From: Desulfosarcina alkanivorans
Lineage (GTDB): Bacteria > Desulfobacterota > Desulfobacteria > Desulfobacterales > Desulfosarcinaceae
Reading direction: 5' to 3'
Assembly: GCF_009688945.1 (NCBI RefSeq)
Contig: NZ_AP021874.1
Span: 6,800,001-6,864,000 of the forward strand
Length of the DNA: 64,000 nucleotides
The number at the start of each line of letters is the position of its first letter. Positions within the stretch are counted from its first letter, which is position 1. Shown here in pieces: positions 54,871 to 62,902 of this stretch. The notes under the pieces are model-generated. The model worked only from the letters and a program-made list of their open reading frames with translations. It was not told the DNA's origin and searched no databases. The position numbers and the translations under genes were made by a program.

Positions 54871-56262
54871 ATGGTGAGCGCGCATTTAGAGATACTGCCG
54901 ATAATCAACCGGCTTGGGTTTTTCAATTCGTTTACCGCGGAGGAGAAGGGGCAGATGGTGTCGGACGATACCCACTTCAGGGTGTATCGGCCGGGGGAAA
55001 TGCTCATCCGCCAGGGCAGCAGCGATCAAAGCCTGTTTATTATTCTTGCCGGGACGGTCAGCATCACCGAAGGGACCGGCGAAACCATTTTTGCCGTATT
55101 GAGAGCCGGTGACATCTTCGGGGAGATGGCCTTTTTAACTGACACCCGACGCACCGCCAACGTCGTTGCCAGGGACGCGGTTATCGCGCTGAAACTGGAC
55201 CGTGTGCGGTTCGAACAACTCTCCGCTCGGATCCGTGAAAAGTTCAAAGACAAGATCATCGAAAAACTGGTGGCCCGGTTGGATACGGCAAACAAGGAGC
55301 TGGTCAGAATCAACGCCGCCGTGAGTGACCGTTTTCCCGAGCCATCGAAACCCATCGGTTCACCGCCCGGTCGGCCTGCTGCCGACGCGACAGAACCCGC
55401 ATTCATTTCCGGCAGGGAACTGATTCGAAAGATCGTTTCGGACACGGCGTCGTTGCCGGCCATGCCCGAAGTGATGCTCAAAGTTCAGCAGATGATCAAG
55501 CATCCGGGAACCAGTCCGGCCCAGTTGTCCAAAATCATTGAAACCGATCCTGCCATGGTAACCGGCATCCTCAAAGTGGCCAATTCCGCCTACTATGGGT
55601 TTCGTGGAAAGGTCTCCACCATCCAGCATGCATCCTCCCTGTTCGGCACCCGTCGGTTGGCTGAATTGATCACCGCCATGAGTGCCGGCGGTGTTCTGGG
55701 AATGGCCATGGGCGGATACGGCCTCAAGGCCGGCGACATGTGGCGGCATTCCATTGCCGTGGCGTGCACCGCCGGTGAGATCGCATCCTCCGTTTCCGCT
55801 GAAGCATACGACAGCGCATATATGGCGGGGCTGCTTCACGATGTGGGCAAGATCATCCTTGACCCTTTTGTCCAGGAGCGCAGCGTGTTGTTCGACCACT
55901 ACTTTGCCGCCCATCCGGATAAACCCCTTCAGGATGCGGAACGGGATATCCTGGGGTTTGATCATGCCGTTATTGCAGGCATTCTCTGCGACAACTGGAA
56001 TCTGCCGCGGTCCATCTCCTTCGGCATTCGCCATCACCACCAGCCGTCGTCGGCCGGGGGCCATCAATTGTCCCATATCGTGCATCTCGCGGACTATATT
56101 TCGGTTCAGGCGGGTTTGGGCGCCGGCGGCAAGGCCGCCTGCCATGTGTTGGATGAAACCAGCAGCGCCGCCGTCTCCCTGGGTTCGAATTTTTTGCAGA
56201 CCGCGGCAGATAAGGCCCACCATTATGTGGAAAGCCTGACCGGGCGTCTGCTCGGTTCATGA
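54871..56262 (+). CDS. Cyclic-nucleotide-binding / HDOD domain signalling protein
   Basis: 463 residues. The N-terminal cNMP-binding (Crp-like) domain spans about 10-135 and has GDIFGEMAFLTDTRRTANV, the phosphate-binding cassette region. After a Pro/Ser-rich linker, an HDOD domain spans about 190-400 (LPAMPEVMLKVQQ), here retaining an HD pair in LLHDVGK and HHHQ. It is a cytoplasmic signalling protein with no DNA-binding domain. Start at ATG 54871 because of AAAGGA 4 nt upstream. With the neighbouring PilZ protein and the cyclase-like protein at 8.3 kb it hints at nucleotide signalling. Confidence 0.9.
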   Translation: MVSAHLEILPIINRLGFFNSFTAEEKGQMVSDDTHFRVYRPGEMLIRQGSSDQSLFIILAGTVSITEGTGETIFAVLRAGDIFGEMAFLTDTRRTANVVARDAVIALKLDRVRFEQLSARIREKFKDKIIEKLVARLDTANKELVRINAAVSDRFPEPSKPIGSPPGRPAADATEPAFISGRELIRKIVSDTASLPAMPEVMLKVQQMIKHPGTSPAQLSKIIETDPAMVTGILKVANSAYYGFRGKVSTIQHASSLFGTRRLAELITAMSAGGVLGMAMGGYGLKAGDMWRHSIAVACTAGEIASSVSAEAYDSAYMAGLLHDVGKIILDPFVQERSVLFDHYFAAHPDKPLQDAERDILGFDHAVIAGILCDNWNLPRSISFGIRHHHQPSSAGGHQLSHIVHLADYISVQAGLGAGGKAACHVLDETSSAAVSLGSNFLQTAADKAHHYVESLTGRLLGS

Positions 56263-56407
56263 CCCCTTCCGTCCGCACCCGCCCATGGTGGCGTTGTCCG
56301 GTACATTAGTCCTTGAAATCCGTCCTTACGGTATAATATAGTCCTTTAACCGATTGCGTCGGTCTACACGATCGAGACGGACGTATTTTGTAAAATTACA
56401 CAGTGAA

Positions 56408-56836
56408 ATGAATGGTCAACCCGGCCCCGGCGTGGTGCCTCATGAGATGGATCGCATGTTTACCGGATTTGAAAAAATAATTGAATCCCGAATTAAAAAA
56501 GCCCAGGACCAGGGTGCCTTCGAAAACCTTCCCGGCAGCGGCAAACCCCTGGAAATAGAGGATGACCGGCATATCCCCGAGGATTTGCGCCTGGCCTACA
56601 AGGTTCTGAAAAATGCCGACTGCCTTCCGCCGGAGGTGCAGTTGCGCAAGGAAATCCGTACGACCGAGGACCTGCTGGCCGGCATGACGGACGCGGGGCA
56701 GAAGTACCGCACCCTGAAAAAACTCAACTATCTGATCCTGAAGCTGAACGCCATGAGAGACGCCAACGCGGCGTACGATATTCCCCAGCGCTACTACGGC
56801 GAGGTGGTCGAACGACTCGGGGCCGACAAAGCGTAA
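56408..56836 (+). CDS. DUF1992 (DnaJ-related) protein
   Basis: 142 residues. The DUF1992 signature is clear: FEKIIESRIKKAQDQGAFENLPGSGKPL, of which the diagnostic core is GAFENLPGSGKPL. Members are sometimes annotated as DnaJ homologue C28-like, but no J domain is present here and the role is unknown. Starts at 56354 or 56447 are also possible; no strong ribosome site decides. It is 12 bp upstream of the SHOCT protein and likely co-transcribed. Confidence 0.82.
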   Translation: MNGQPGPGVVPHEMDRMFTGFEKIIESRIKKAQDQGAFENLPGSGKPLEIEDDRHIPEDLRLAYKVLKNADCLPPEVQLRKEIRTTEDLLAGMTDAGQKYRTLKKLNYLILKLNAMRDANAAYDIPQRYYGEVVERLGADKA

Positions 56837-56848
56837 TCTGGTGCAACC

Positions 56849-57340
56849 ATGTTAGCTAAAAAAAAAGAAGGCGACGGCCTGGTCAAGAGCGTGTTGCTCG
56901 CCTACTTCATTCTCGCACTTCATGTACTTCTGATCGCCGGAATGGCGGTTCTGGTCCTTTTTTTCCGGGGTGTGGTCAACTATATGCTCTGGATTTTTCT
57001 GGGGGGAATGGTGCTGATCGGTTTTTCCCTCTTCTATTTTATCAGGCGGATGCGGGCCGAGGGCAGATCCCTTCGTGAGATGTTGAAAAATCCAATGTTC
57101 AACGGTCGATCCGTCGAGGTGAGCCTGCTGGGTGGGATGGCCACCGTCAAACTGGGCCAGTCGTCCCAGCCGCCGGCTATCGGACACGATGCCGCCGTTG
57201 ATCTTCCCCGTCTTGAAGATCCGGAGGCCTCCCGGAACAGGGACGCTTCGGACCTTGCGGAACTGGCACGCCTGCTTGAAAAAGATCTCATCACGGTTGA
57301 CGAATTCAACAAGGCCAAACGGCAATTGTTGAAGGGTTGA
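56849..57340 (+). CDS. SHOCT-domain membrane protein
   Basis: 163 residues. Two membrane segments (about 12-39 and 44-65) are followed by a cytoplasmic tail. The tail ends in a SHOCT-type short helical hairpin (LAELARLLEKDLITVDEFNKAK). SHOCT is usually an oligomerisation or membrane-associated module. Function unknown. Confidence 0.75.
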   Translation: MLAKKKEGDGLVKSVLLAYFILALHVLLIAGMAVLVLFFRGVVNYMLWIFLGGMVLIGFSLFYFIRRMRAEGRSLREMLKNPMFNGRSVEVSLLGGMATVKLGQSSQPPAIGHDAAVDLPRLEDPEASRNRDASDLAELARLLEKDLITVDEFNKAKRQLLKG

Positions 57341-57516
57341 TCGCGCCTGCCGAAACAGATGACCGGAAGGGGCTGGAAAACGGCCCGCTCCTGTTTTTTT
57401 TGAACCCGCTGCACCGCCTGCGTTGCCGGGATTCCGGGCATCAGGCCTCGCACTGCGGCTGAAGCCACGTTTCGCCGGTTTTCCATTGCCGATTATTCAA
57501 AAAAGGAAACCTTGAT
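57341..57516. repeat. Spacer possibly holding a divergent copy of the dispersed repeat
   Basis: On the minus strand this 176-bp gap shows GCCCGGAATCCCGG.ACGCAG and GCGGGTTCAA, resembling blocks of the repeats at 17.0 and 27.1 kb. The match is much weaker than between those two, so membership is uncertain. Confidence 0.35.
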
Positions 57517-58470
57517 ATGCAAAAGAAATCGATCGCCTTGATTTTCGGCGGGATCTCTTCTGAGAGAGACGTCTCCCTCAACAGCGGCAAACAGGTGTTT
57601 GACGCACTGGACAAGAACAAATATGACATTGCGACCTATGATCCCAAAACGGATATTCCCCGGCTGGTGAACGATGCCGACGGAATCGACTGTGCGCTGA
57701 TTATCCTGCACGGCCCATATGGCGAGGACGGGACGGTTCAAGGCCTGCTTGACCTGCTGGACATTCCCTATCAGGGGGCCGGTGTGCTGGGCAGCGCCGT
57801 TGCCATGAACAAATTGTTGTCCAAGGGTTTATACGAGCAGGCCGGATTAACCGTGCCGCCCTATGCGGTCGTTCGGCGGGGGGAACCGGTCGACGTAGAC
57901 ACGATTGTCACCCGGCTGGGGCTGCCGCTGGTGGTCAAACCAGTGGAGACCGGATCCAGCGTGGGGATGTCCATCGTCCGCACGGACGCGTCCCTTGAGG
58001 CTGCGGTGGGAAAAGCATTCGGGTTCGGCGCCACCGTGATGATCGAAGCCCATATCTCCGGAACGGAGATCACCTGCGGCGTGCTGGGCAATGACGACCT
58101 GGAGGCGCTGCCGCTCATCGAGATTATTCCGGGTGACAACCATGAGTTTTTTGATTACGATGCCAAATATCAGCCCGGTGCCACCCGGGAAGTCTGTCCG
58201 GCACCTCTTTCGGCGGAGCTGACCCGAAAGGCGCAGGCCTGCGCCATAGCCGCCCATCGTGCCCTTTATTGCCAGGGGTACAGCCGCACGGACATGATTC
58301 TGAAGGACAATGAATTTTTTATCCTGGAAACCAACACCATCCCGGGCATGACGGCCACCAGCCTTTACCCGCAGTCAGCCGAGGCCGCCGGTTTTTCCTT
58401 TGGCGGGCTGCTGGACCGGCTGATCGAACTGGGAATGGATGCCCGGCGTCGTCAAACGACACGGGGGTAG
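57517..58470 (+). CDS. ddl: D-alanine--D-alanine ligase
   Basis: 317-residue ATP-grasp enzyme that makes D-Ala-D-Ala for peptidoglycan. LHGPYGEDGTVQGLLD is the N-terminal signature, VVKPVETGSSVGMS is the ATP-binding part and the C-terminal metal site is in LETNTIPGMTATS. It sits apart from the mur/fts cluster. Together with alr and dat in the window it covers D-alanine production and use. AAAGGAAA precedes the start. Confidence 0.94.
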   Translation: MQKKSIALIFGGISSERDVSLNSGKQVFDALDKNKYDIATYDPKTDIPRLVNDADGIDCALIILHGPYGEDGTVQGLLDLLDIPYQGAGVLGSAVAMNKLLSKGLYEQAGLTVPPYAVVRRGEPVDVDTIVTRLGLPLVVKPVETGSSVGMSIVRTDASLEAAVGKAFGFGATVMIEAHISGTEITCGVLGNDDLEALPLIEIIPGDNHEFFDYDAKYQPGATREVCPAPLSAELTRKAQACAIAAHRALYCQGYSRTDMILKDNEFFILETNTIPGMTATSLYPQSAEAAGFSFGGLLDRLIELGMDARRRQTTRG

Positions 58471-58577
58471 GGGGCCGAAAAAGCGGACGGGAGGACATCA
58501 TTAAGAAACCGTCAACATACCCATGACCACAAACGCCGGCGGCATTGCCGACGGCTCAAAAAGGAGGGAGGCGTTTT

Positions 58578-60359
58578 ATGAAAGTGCTGGTTGTCGGCGG
58601 CGGCGGAAGAGAGCACGCCCTGGTTTGGAAAATTGCCCAGAGTCCACGTGTAAAAAAAATTTTCTGCGCACCCGGAAATGCAGGAATCAACCGACTGGCC
58701 ACCTGTGTCCCCATCGGGGCAGCCGAAATCGACAAGCTTCTCGCCTTTGCCCGGGATGAGAAGATAGACCTCACCATCGTCGGCCCGGAAGATCCGCTGT
58801 CCAATGGGATCGTCGACCAGTTCGAAGCGGCGGGGCTGCGGATTTTCGGAGCCAGCCGGAAAGCGGCCCGGATCGAATCAAGCAAGTCCTTTGCCAAGGC
58901 GGTCATGGAAAAATACGGCATCCCCACCGCCAAAGGCCGGACGTTTACCCGTTTCGCCCAGGCGCAGGCCTATGTGAAAAAGATGGGGGCGCCTCTGGTG
59001 GTCAAGGCGGATGGCCTGGCCGCCGGAAAAGGCGTTATCGTCTGCAGTACCGAGAAAATGGCTTTGGATGCTTTAAAGCAAATTATGATCGATCGTGAAT
59101 TTGGAGATGCGGGGGACCAGGTGGTGGTGGAAGAATGCCTGGTGGGGGAAGAGGCCTCGTTCCTGGCATTCACCGACGGTAAAACCGTACTGCCCCTTCC
59201 GTCTTCCCAGGACCACAAACCGGTTTTCAATGACGACAAGGGGCTGAATACCGGCGGTATGGGAGCATACTCCCCCGCGCCGGTGGTGGACCAATACCTC
59301 CACCAGCGGATCATGAATGAGGTGATGATTCCCATGGTCAACGGCATGGCCGCCGAGGGATGCCCCTATAAGGGTGTATTGTATGCCGGGTTGATGATCG
59401 ATCGGGATACGATCAAGGTGCTCGAGTTCAACGGCCGGTTTGGTGACCCGGAAGCCCAGCCCCTGCTGGTGCGCATGCAAAACGACATTATTCCGGTTGT
59501 CGAGGCCATCATCGATGAGCGGCTGGACGCCTGCCGGCTGGATATCGATCCCCGCGCATCGGTGTGTGTGGTCATGGCCGCCGGCGGCTACCCGGGAAAA
59601 TACAAAAAGGGGCTCGAGATCAAGGGCATCGATGCGGCCAATCGCATGCGGGATGTGGTGGTTTTTCATGCGGGAACCCGTCTGTCCGGCAAAAAAATCC
59701 TTTCCCATGGCGGCAGGGTACTGGGGGTCACGGCCCTTGGGGATACCGTGGAACTGGCCATCAAGAAAGCCTACAAGGCGGTGGCCAAGATAAAATGGAC
59801 CCGCGTTCATTATCGTACCGATATCGGGAAAAAGGCGCTCGTGCGGATGCAGGCCGTGCCCCGGGTGGGTATTGTCATGGGCAGTGACTCGGACCTGAAA
59901 GTGATGGAAGGTGCTCTGGGGATATTCAAAAAGTTCGGCATTCCCATTGAGATGACCGTGGCGTCGGCCCACCGCAGCCCGGAGCGGGCCGCCGCCTATG
60001 CCACTTCTGCCAGGGACCGGGGACTCAGGGCAATCATTGCCGGTGCCGGACATGCCGCCCATCTGGCCGGTGTGCTGGCTGCCCATACCACCCTTCCCGT
60101 GATCGGGGTACCCATTGATTCGTCGTGCCTTCAGGGATTCGATTCCCTCCTTTCCACCGTACAGATGCCGCCGGGGATCCCCGTGGCGACGGTATCCATC
60201 GGAAAGCCGGGTGCCAAAAACGCCGCCATCCTGGCCGTACAGATCATGGCCGTGTCCGACGATGCCCTGGCCGTTCAGTTGAAGGCATTTAAAAAAGAAA
60301 TGGCCGAACAGGTTGAAAAAAAGGCAGAAACTCAAACGATACCGCTGAGGTCATCCTGA
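58578..60359 (+). CDS. purD: Fused GAR synthetase (PurD) / N5-CAIR mutase (PurE)
   Basis: 593 residues combining two purine-biosynthesis enzymes. Residues 1-424 are PurD (VVGGGGREHAL; NTGGMGAYSPAP; EFNGRFGDPEAQ), which joins phosphoribosylamine and glycine. Residues about 428-585 are a class I PurE (MGSDSDLKVM; SAHRSPERA; GAGHAAHLAGVL; GVDS-like GFDSLLSTVQMP), which rearranges N5-CAIR to CAIR. The family's usual GAGGAAH is GAGHAAH here. These are non-consecutive steps, normally separate genes. ATG 58578 is fixed by AGGAGG. An A-AAA-AAG slippery site lies 37 nt before the stop. Confidence 0.93.
   Translation: MKVLVVGGGGREHALVWKIAQSPRVKKIFCAPGNAGINRLATCVPIGAAEIDKLLAFARDEKIDLTIVGPEDPLSNGIVDQFEAAGLRIFGASRKAARIESSKSFAKAVMEKYGIPTAKGRTFTRFAQAQAYVKKMGAPLVVKADGLAAGKGVIVCSTEKMALDALKQIMIDREFGDAGDQVVVEECLVGEEASFLAFTDGKTVLPLPSSQDHKPVFNDDKGLNTGGMGAYSPAPVVDQYLHQRIMNEVMIPMVNGMAAEGCPYKGVLYAGLMIDRDTIKVLEFNGRFGDPEAQPLLVRMQNDIIPVVEAIIDERLDACRLDIDPRASVCVVMAAGGYPGKYKKGLEIKGIDAANRMRDVVVFHAGTRLSGKKILSHGGRVLGVTALGDTVELAIKKAYKAVAKIKWTRVHYRTDIGKKALVRMQAVPRVGIVMGSDSDLKVMEGALGIFKKFGIPIEMTVASAHRSPERAAAYATSARDRGLRAIIAGAGHAAHLAGVLAAHTTLPVIGVPIDSSCLQGFDSLLSTVQMPPGIPVATVSIGKPGAKNAAILAVQIMAVSDDALAVQLKAFKKEMAEQVEKKAETQTIPLRSS
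60315..60322 (+). promoter_or_regulatory. Possible -1 frameshift site at the purDE/yrdC junction
   Basis: GAAAAAAAG contains A-AAA-AAG in the purDE reading phase. A -1 slip here would enter the YrdC-family frame, which is open from this point to 60985. It could give a PurDE-YrdC fusion. The alternative is independent initiation at CTG 60356. Not shown either way. Confidence 0.3.
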
Positions 60360-60985
60360 TCGACCCGAAGAGGCCCGATCCGGATGGTATCCGTCCGGCG
60401 GTCGACGTCCTGAGGCAAAAAGGCGTACTGGTGTTTCCCACCGCGGGACTTTACGGCCTCGGCGCCGATGCGCTTTGTGAGGAAGCCGTCCGCCGCGTAT
60501 TCGCCATCAAGCGCCGCCCGTTGGATCAACCGCTTCTGGTGTTGCTGTCCGGCATCGAGGACATGAAAACGGTGGTGCCGGCGGTTCCGGACTATGCTGA
60601 ACCGCTGTTGCGTCTCTGGCCCGGTGGGATCACCCTGGTTTTCAGGGGCGGCGATTGCCTGCCGGCAGCCCTTACCGGCGGAACGGGAAACATCGGTGTA
60701 CGCATGCCGGCCCATCCGGTGGCCAGGGCGCTGGTCGAGCGTTTCGGCGGCCCCATTACCGGAACCAGCGCCAACCTGTCCGGCTATCCGGCAGCGGCCC
60801 GTGTGACGGACCTTGCCCCTGACATCCGCAGGCGGGTGGATCTGGTAGTGGATGCCGGTGTCCTTGCCGGTGGGACCGGCTCCACGATTCTGGACGCGAC
60901 CTGCTGGCCGATGAAGGTGCTCCGTGAGGGGGCGGTATCCCGGCGGGCCATTGAGGGGGTTCTCAAAAACGGGTCGTGCAAATAG
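60356..60985 (+). CDS. YrdC/Sua5/YciO-family protein, unusual start
   Basis: 209 residues if CTG 60356 starts it. YrdC domain: GVLVFPTAGLYGLGADAL, AIKRRPLDQPLLV, WPGGITLVF, RMPAHPVARAL and TGTSANLSG. Sua5/YrdC makes threonylcarbamoyl-AMP for tRNA t6A; shorter YciO-like relatives are less understood. No ATG, GTG or TTG occurs at the family start; the conserved region IDPKRPDPDGI is reached only from CTG 60356, which has GAGG 5 nt upstream and overlaps the purDE TGA as CTGA. GTG 60431 would cut the first strand. An A-to-C change in an ancestral ATGA, or a -1 frameshift from purDE, are alternatives. Confidence 0.75.
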   Translation: MIDPKRPDPDGIRPAVDVLRQKGVLVFPTAGLYGLGADALCEEAVRRVFAIKRRPLDQPLLVLLSGIEDMKTVVPAVPDYAEPLLRLWPGGITLVFRGGDCLPAALTGGTGNIGVRMPAHPVARALVERFGGPITGTSANLSGYPAAARVTDLAPDIRRRVDLVVDAGVLAGGTGSTILDATCWPMKVLREGAVSRRAIEGVLKNGSCK

Positions 60986-60986
60986 A

Positions 60987-61015
60987 TTGACAATCACACC
61001 CGTTTTCCCTATATA
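60987..61015 (+). promoter_or_regulatory. Promoter of tRNA-Leu
   Basis: TTGACA (60987-60992), exactly 17 bp, then TATATA (61010-61015), ending 11 bp before the mature tRNA 5' end. A near-consensus housekeeping promoter. Confidence 0.72.
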
Positions 61016-61026
61016 ACCGAACCCAT

Positions 61027-61113
61027 GCCGGAGTGGTGAAATTGGTAGACGCAGTGGACTCAAAATCCACCGGGGGCGACCCCGTCTCGGTTCGATTCCG
61101 AGCTCCGGCACCA
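61027..61113 (+). tRNA. tRNA-Leu (anticodon CAA)
   Basis: 87-nt class II tRNA with encoded CCA. Acceptor GCCGGAG/CTCCGGC, anticodon stem GTGGA/TCCAC with loop CTCAAAA (CAA), a long variable arm GGGGGCGACCCC-like and T-loop TTCGATT. It reads UUG leucine codons. A decayed integrase pointing toward it lies immediately downstream, so this tRNA also served as an integration site. Confidence 0.95.
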
Positions 61114-61136
61114 TAAAGAAATCAGGGGGTTAGCCA

Positions 61137-61702
61137 TTATCGGGTGACTCCCTTTTTTTGTGGGAAATCGGCGATTGTGCCCGAAACTGTGCCCGTAAAA
61201 TTTTCAAGGTAATCGGCCTGTCTTTCTGACGCTGCTTTCAAGTCCGCATCGTTGACGATGTTGTAACGGTCAAAGACAGAACGAGTTTTATGACCTGATA
61301 TCATCATTGCCACTCTTTCCAGTGTCCCGGAGCGGACCATGTTTCGAATTGCGGTCCTTCTGAAGTCGTGGAAAAGCCTCCGACCGATTCCAGCAACTTT
61401 ACAAGCCGAAAATCATGCTGACCTGAAATCTTTGATTTTACCTGTCCCTTTGCGATTCGGAAATACGTATGGGGATAGGGCATTTCGGTCTTTCTGATTT
61501 TGCCACTGCCGCTGAAATACATCTCTTAGCTCATCATCAAGGAACACCGTCCGGGCTTCATCGTTTTTGGTTTCACCGACTTCAAGCCGAACAATGCCTT
61601 GCTTCAGATCTATACGAAAAATCCTTTGCGGACATTATTTTCTTTGAGTCTGGGAATGTAAGGCATCCTCCGCTCAACGAGTGGAGGCGTTTGCTTGATT
61701 CC
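61137..61702 (-). pseudogene. Tyrosine recombinase remnant at tRNA-Leu
   Basis: The minus strand encodes pieces of a phage-type integrase in more than one frame. LKQGIVRLEVGETKNDEARTV and FLDDELRDVFQRQW come from the central region; then the catalytic FHDFRRTAIRNMVRSG (HxxR box, in a degraded context) and MISGHKTRSVFDRY with the Tyr nucleophile. Frameshifts break the frame near 61340-61520, and the 5' half is replaced by transposon DNA from 61703. It must be inactive. Confidence 0.8.
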
Positions 61703-61889
61703 TGTAGGTTAGCGGGATCGAGGGTGGAGTAACCGGCAAGATAATCACAATCGTTGACAAACGGAAAAGAATTTTCGAATTAGATGAGCCTCCGGCAAGG
61801 AGGCTTTTTTTATGGATAAAGAAAAGGGGTGACGGTTGGCAGACCGGAGCACCCCAGAAAACCGGGTCGTATTATCGACCCCAACAAAG
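61703..61889 (+). mobile_element. Left-end remnant of the 3.3-kb transposon (copy 3)
   Basis: 187 bp matching 37032-37218, beginning TGTAGGTTAGCGG. It differs at the terminator, where GGAGGC replaces GGGGGC and restores perfect pairing. The match stops abruptly where IS3 sequence begins. Confidence 0.88.
61788..61811 (+). terminator. Intrinsic terminator in transposon remnant
   Basis: GCCTCC-GGCAA-GGAGGC followed by seven T: a perfect stem, unlike the wobble form in copies 1 and 2. Confidence 0.7.
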
Positions 61890-62319
61890 TCTTGAGGCGG
61901 TGGATGAGGCTATCCGCCGCTACGGAACCCCGGAAATTTTCAACACCGATCAGGGCTCCCAGTTTACCAGTGACGATTTTACCGGCTTGCTAAAAGACCA
62001 TGGCATTGCCATCAGTATGGACGGCAGAGGCCGTGCCCAAGACAACATTTTTATTGAAAGGCTATGGTGGACCCTGAAGTATAACTATGTCTATCTCCGC
62101 GCTTTTAACAATGGGGCCGATCTGCGGAAAGGCCTTCGCGGCTGGTTCTCATTTTACAACAAGGAGCGATTTCATCAGGCACTTGACAACCTGACCCCGG
62201 ATGAGGTTTATTACGGCCTTCCTCATCCATTCGCGGAGGCGGCCTGAGGCCTCCCCTTAACGAATCGGCTCAGAGTTTATCCTATACGTCAGGTTGTCCA
62301 GCCTCTCGGGTCCATCGCC
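61889..62319 (+). pseudogene. Truncated IS3-family orfB and right end
   Basis: Matches 43367-43797 of the intact IS3 element with a few substitutions (for example VDEAIRR for VEEAIRR and GADLRK for GSDLRK). It keeps the end of the DDE core from FNTDQGSQF, the orfB stop at 62245-62247 and the right inverted repeat to 62319. The 5' two thirds of the element is missing. A frame from 61900 could be read but lacks the first catalytic Asp. Confidence 0.88.
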
Positions 62320-62902
62320 TAATTCATGGATGCATCTTCCTAAAAGCGACCATGGATTTCTGCAAATCTTAAGAGGGCGAAGTCACACAATTTATAAATT
62401 AACCATTCAGAGCTTTTAATAGCAAAATAAGAGGATAGCCCGTGACGAACATTGTCGGAATTGCCGACAAAAAATGTTAAAGCACCAGGCCGACGCAAAA
62501 TTTAGTTTTTAAATCGCTGTAATAAAAGGGTAAAAATATTGCTGCTATTCGGTACAGATTGTGCTACACACCTATAGCGCCGGGATCCAGAATTGATCAC
62601 GTAATTGTTGCGCTGCCTTTTTCCCCGGCAATCACTATTCAGAAATTATATAATTCGGATATCGAACCACGTTGTGCGCATTGTGTCTGTGCATTTCTAT
62701 ATTGTGCAGTGGGTTCAATTTTTTACTTGCTAAATGAACAAGGTTAGCAAGCATAAATGTGAGTTGCGTGTAGACGTGGGACTGCAAGGAGCTTTAAAAA
62801 ATGAAGTGAGATCAAACAATGGTTACATGTCGGTTCCACAGGGAAACAGAAATTCGGTTTTTTGCCAAATCTTGAAACGTCGGTAGTCCTTGAAAGGAAT
62901 GT
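62320..62902. other. Intergenic region without a recognisable gene
   Basis: About 580 bp, relatively AT-rich. A hairpin TTGTCGG/CCGACAA occurs near 62455-62472, without a T-run on the plus strand. A 62-codon frame at 62559-62747 has no supporting features. The promoter of the next gene must be here; AAAGGA at 62893-62898 is its ribosome site. Confidence 0.45.

Noticed and set aside
59073..60335. 420-codon minus-strand frame opposite purDE
   Set aside because: Antisense shadow of a well-defined fusion enzyme.
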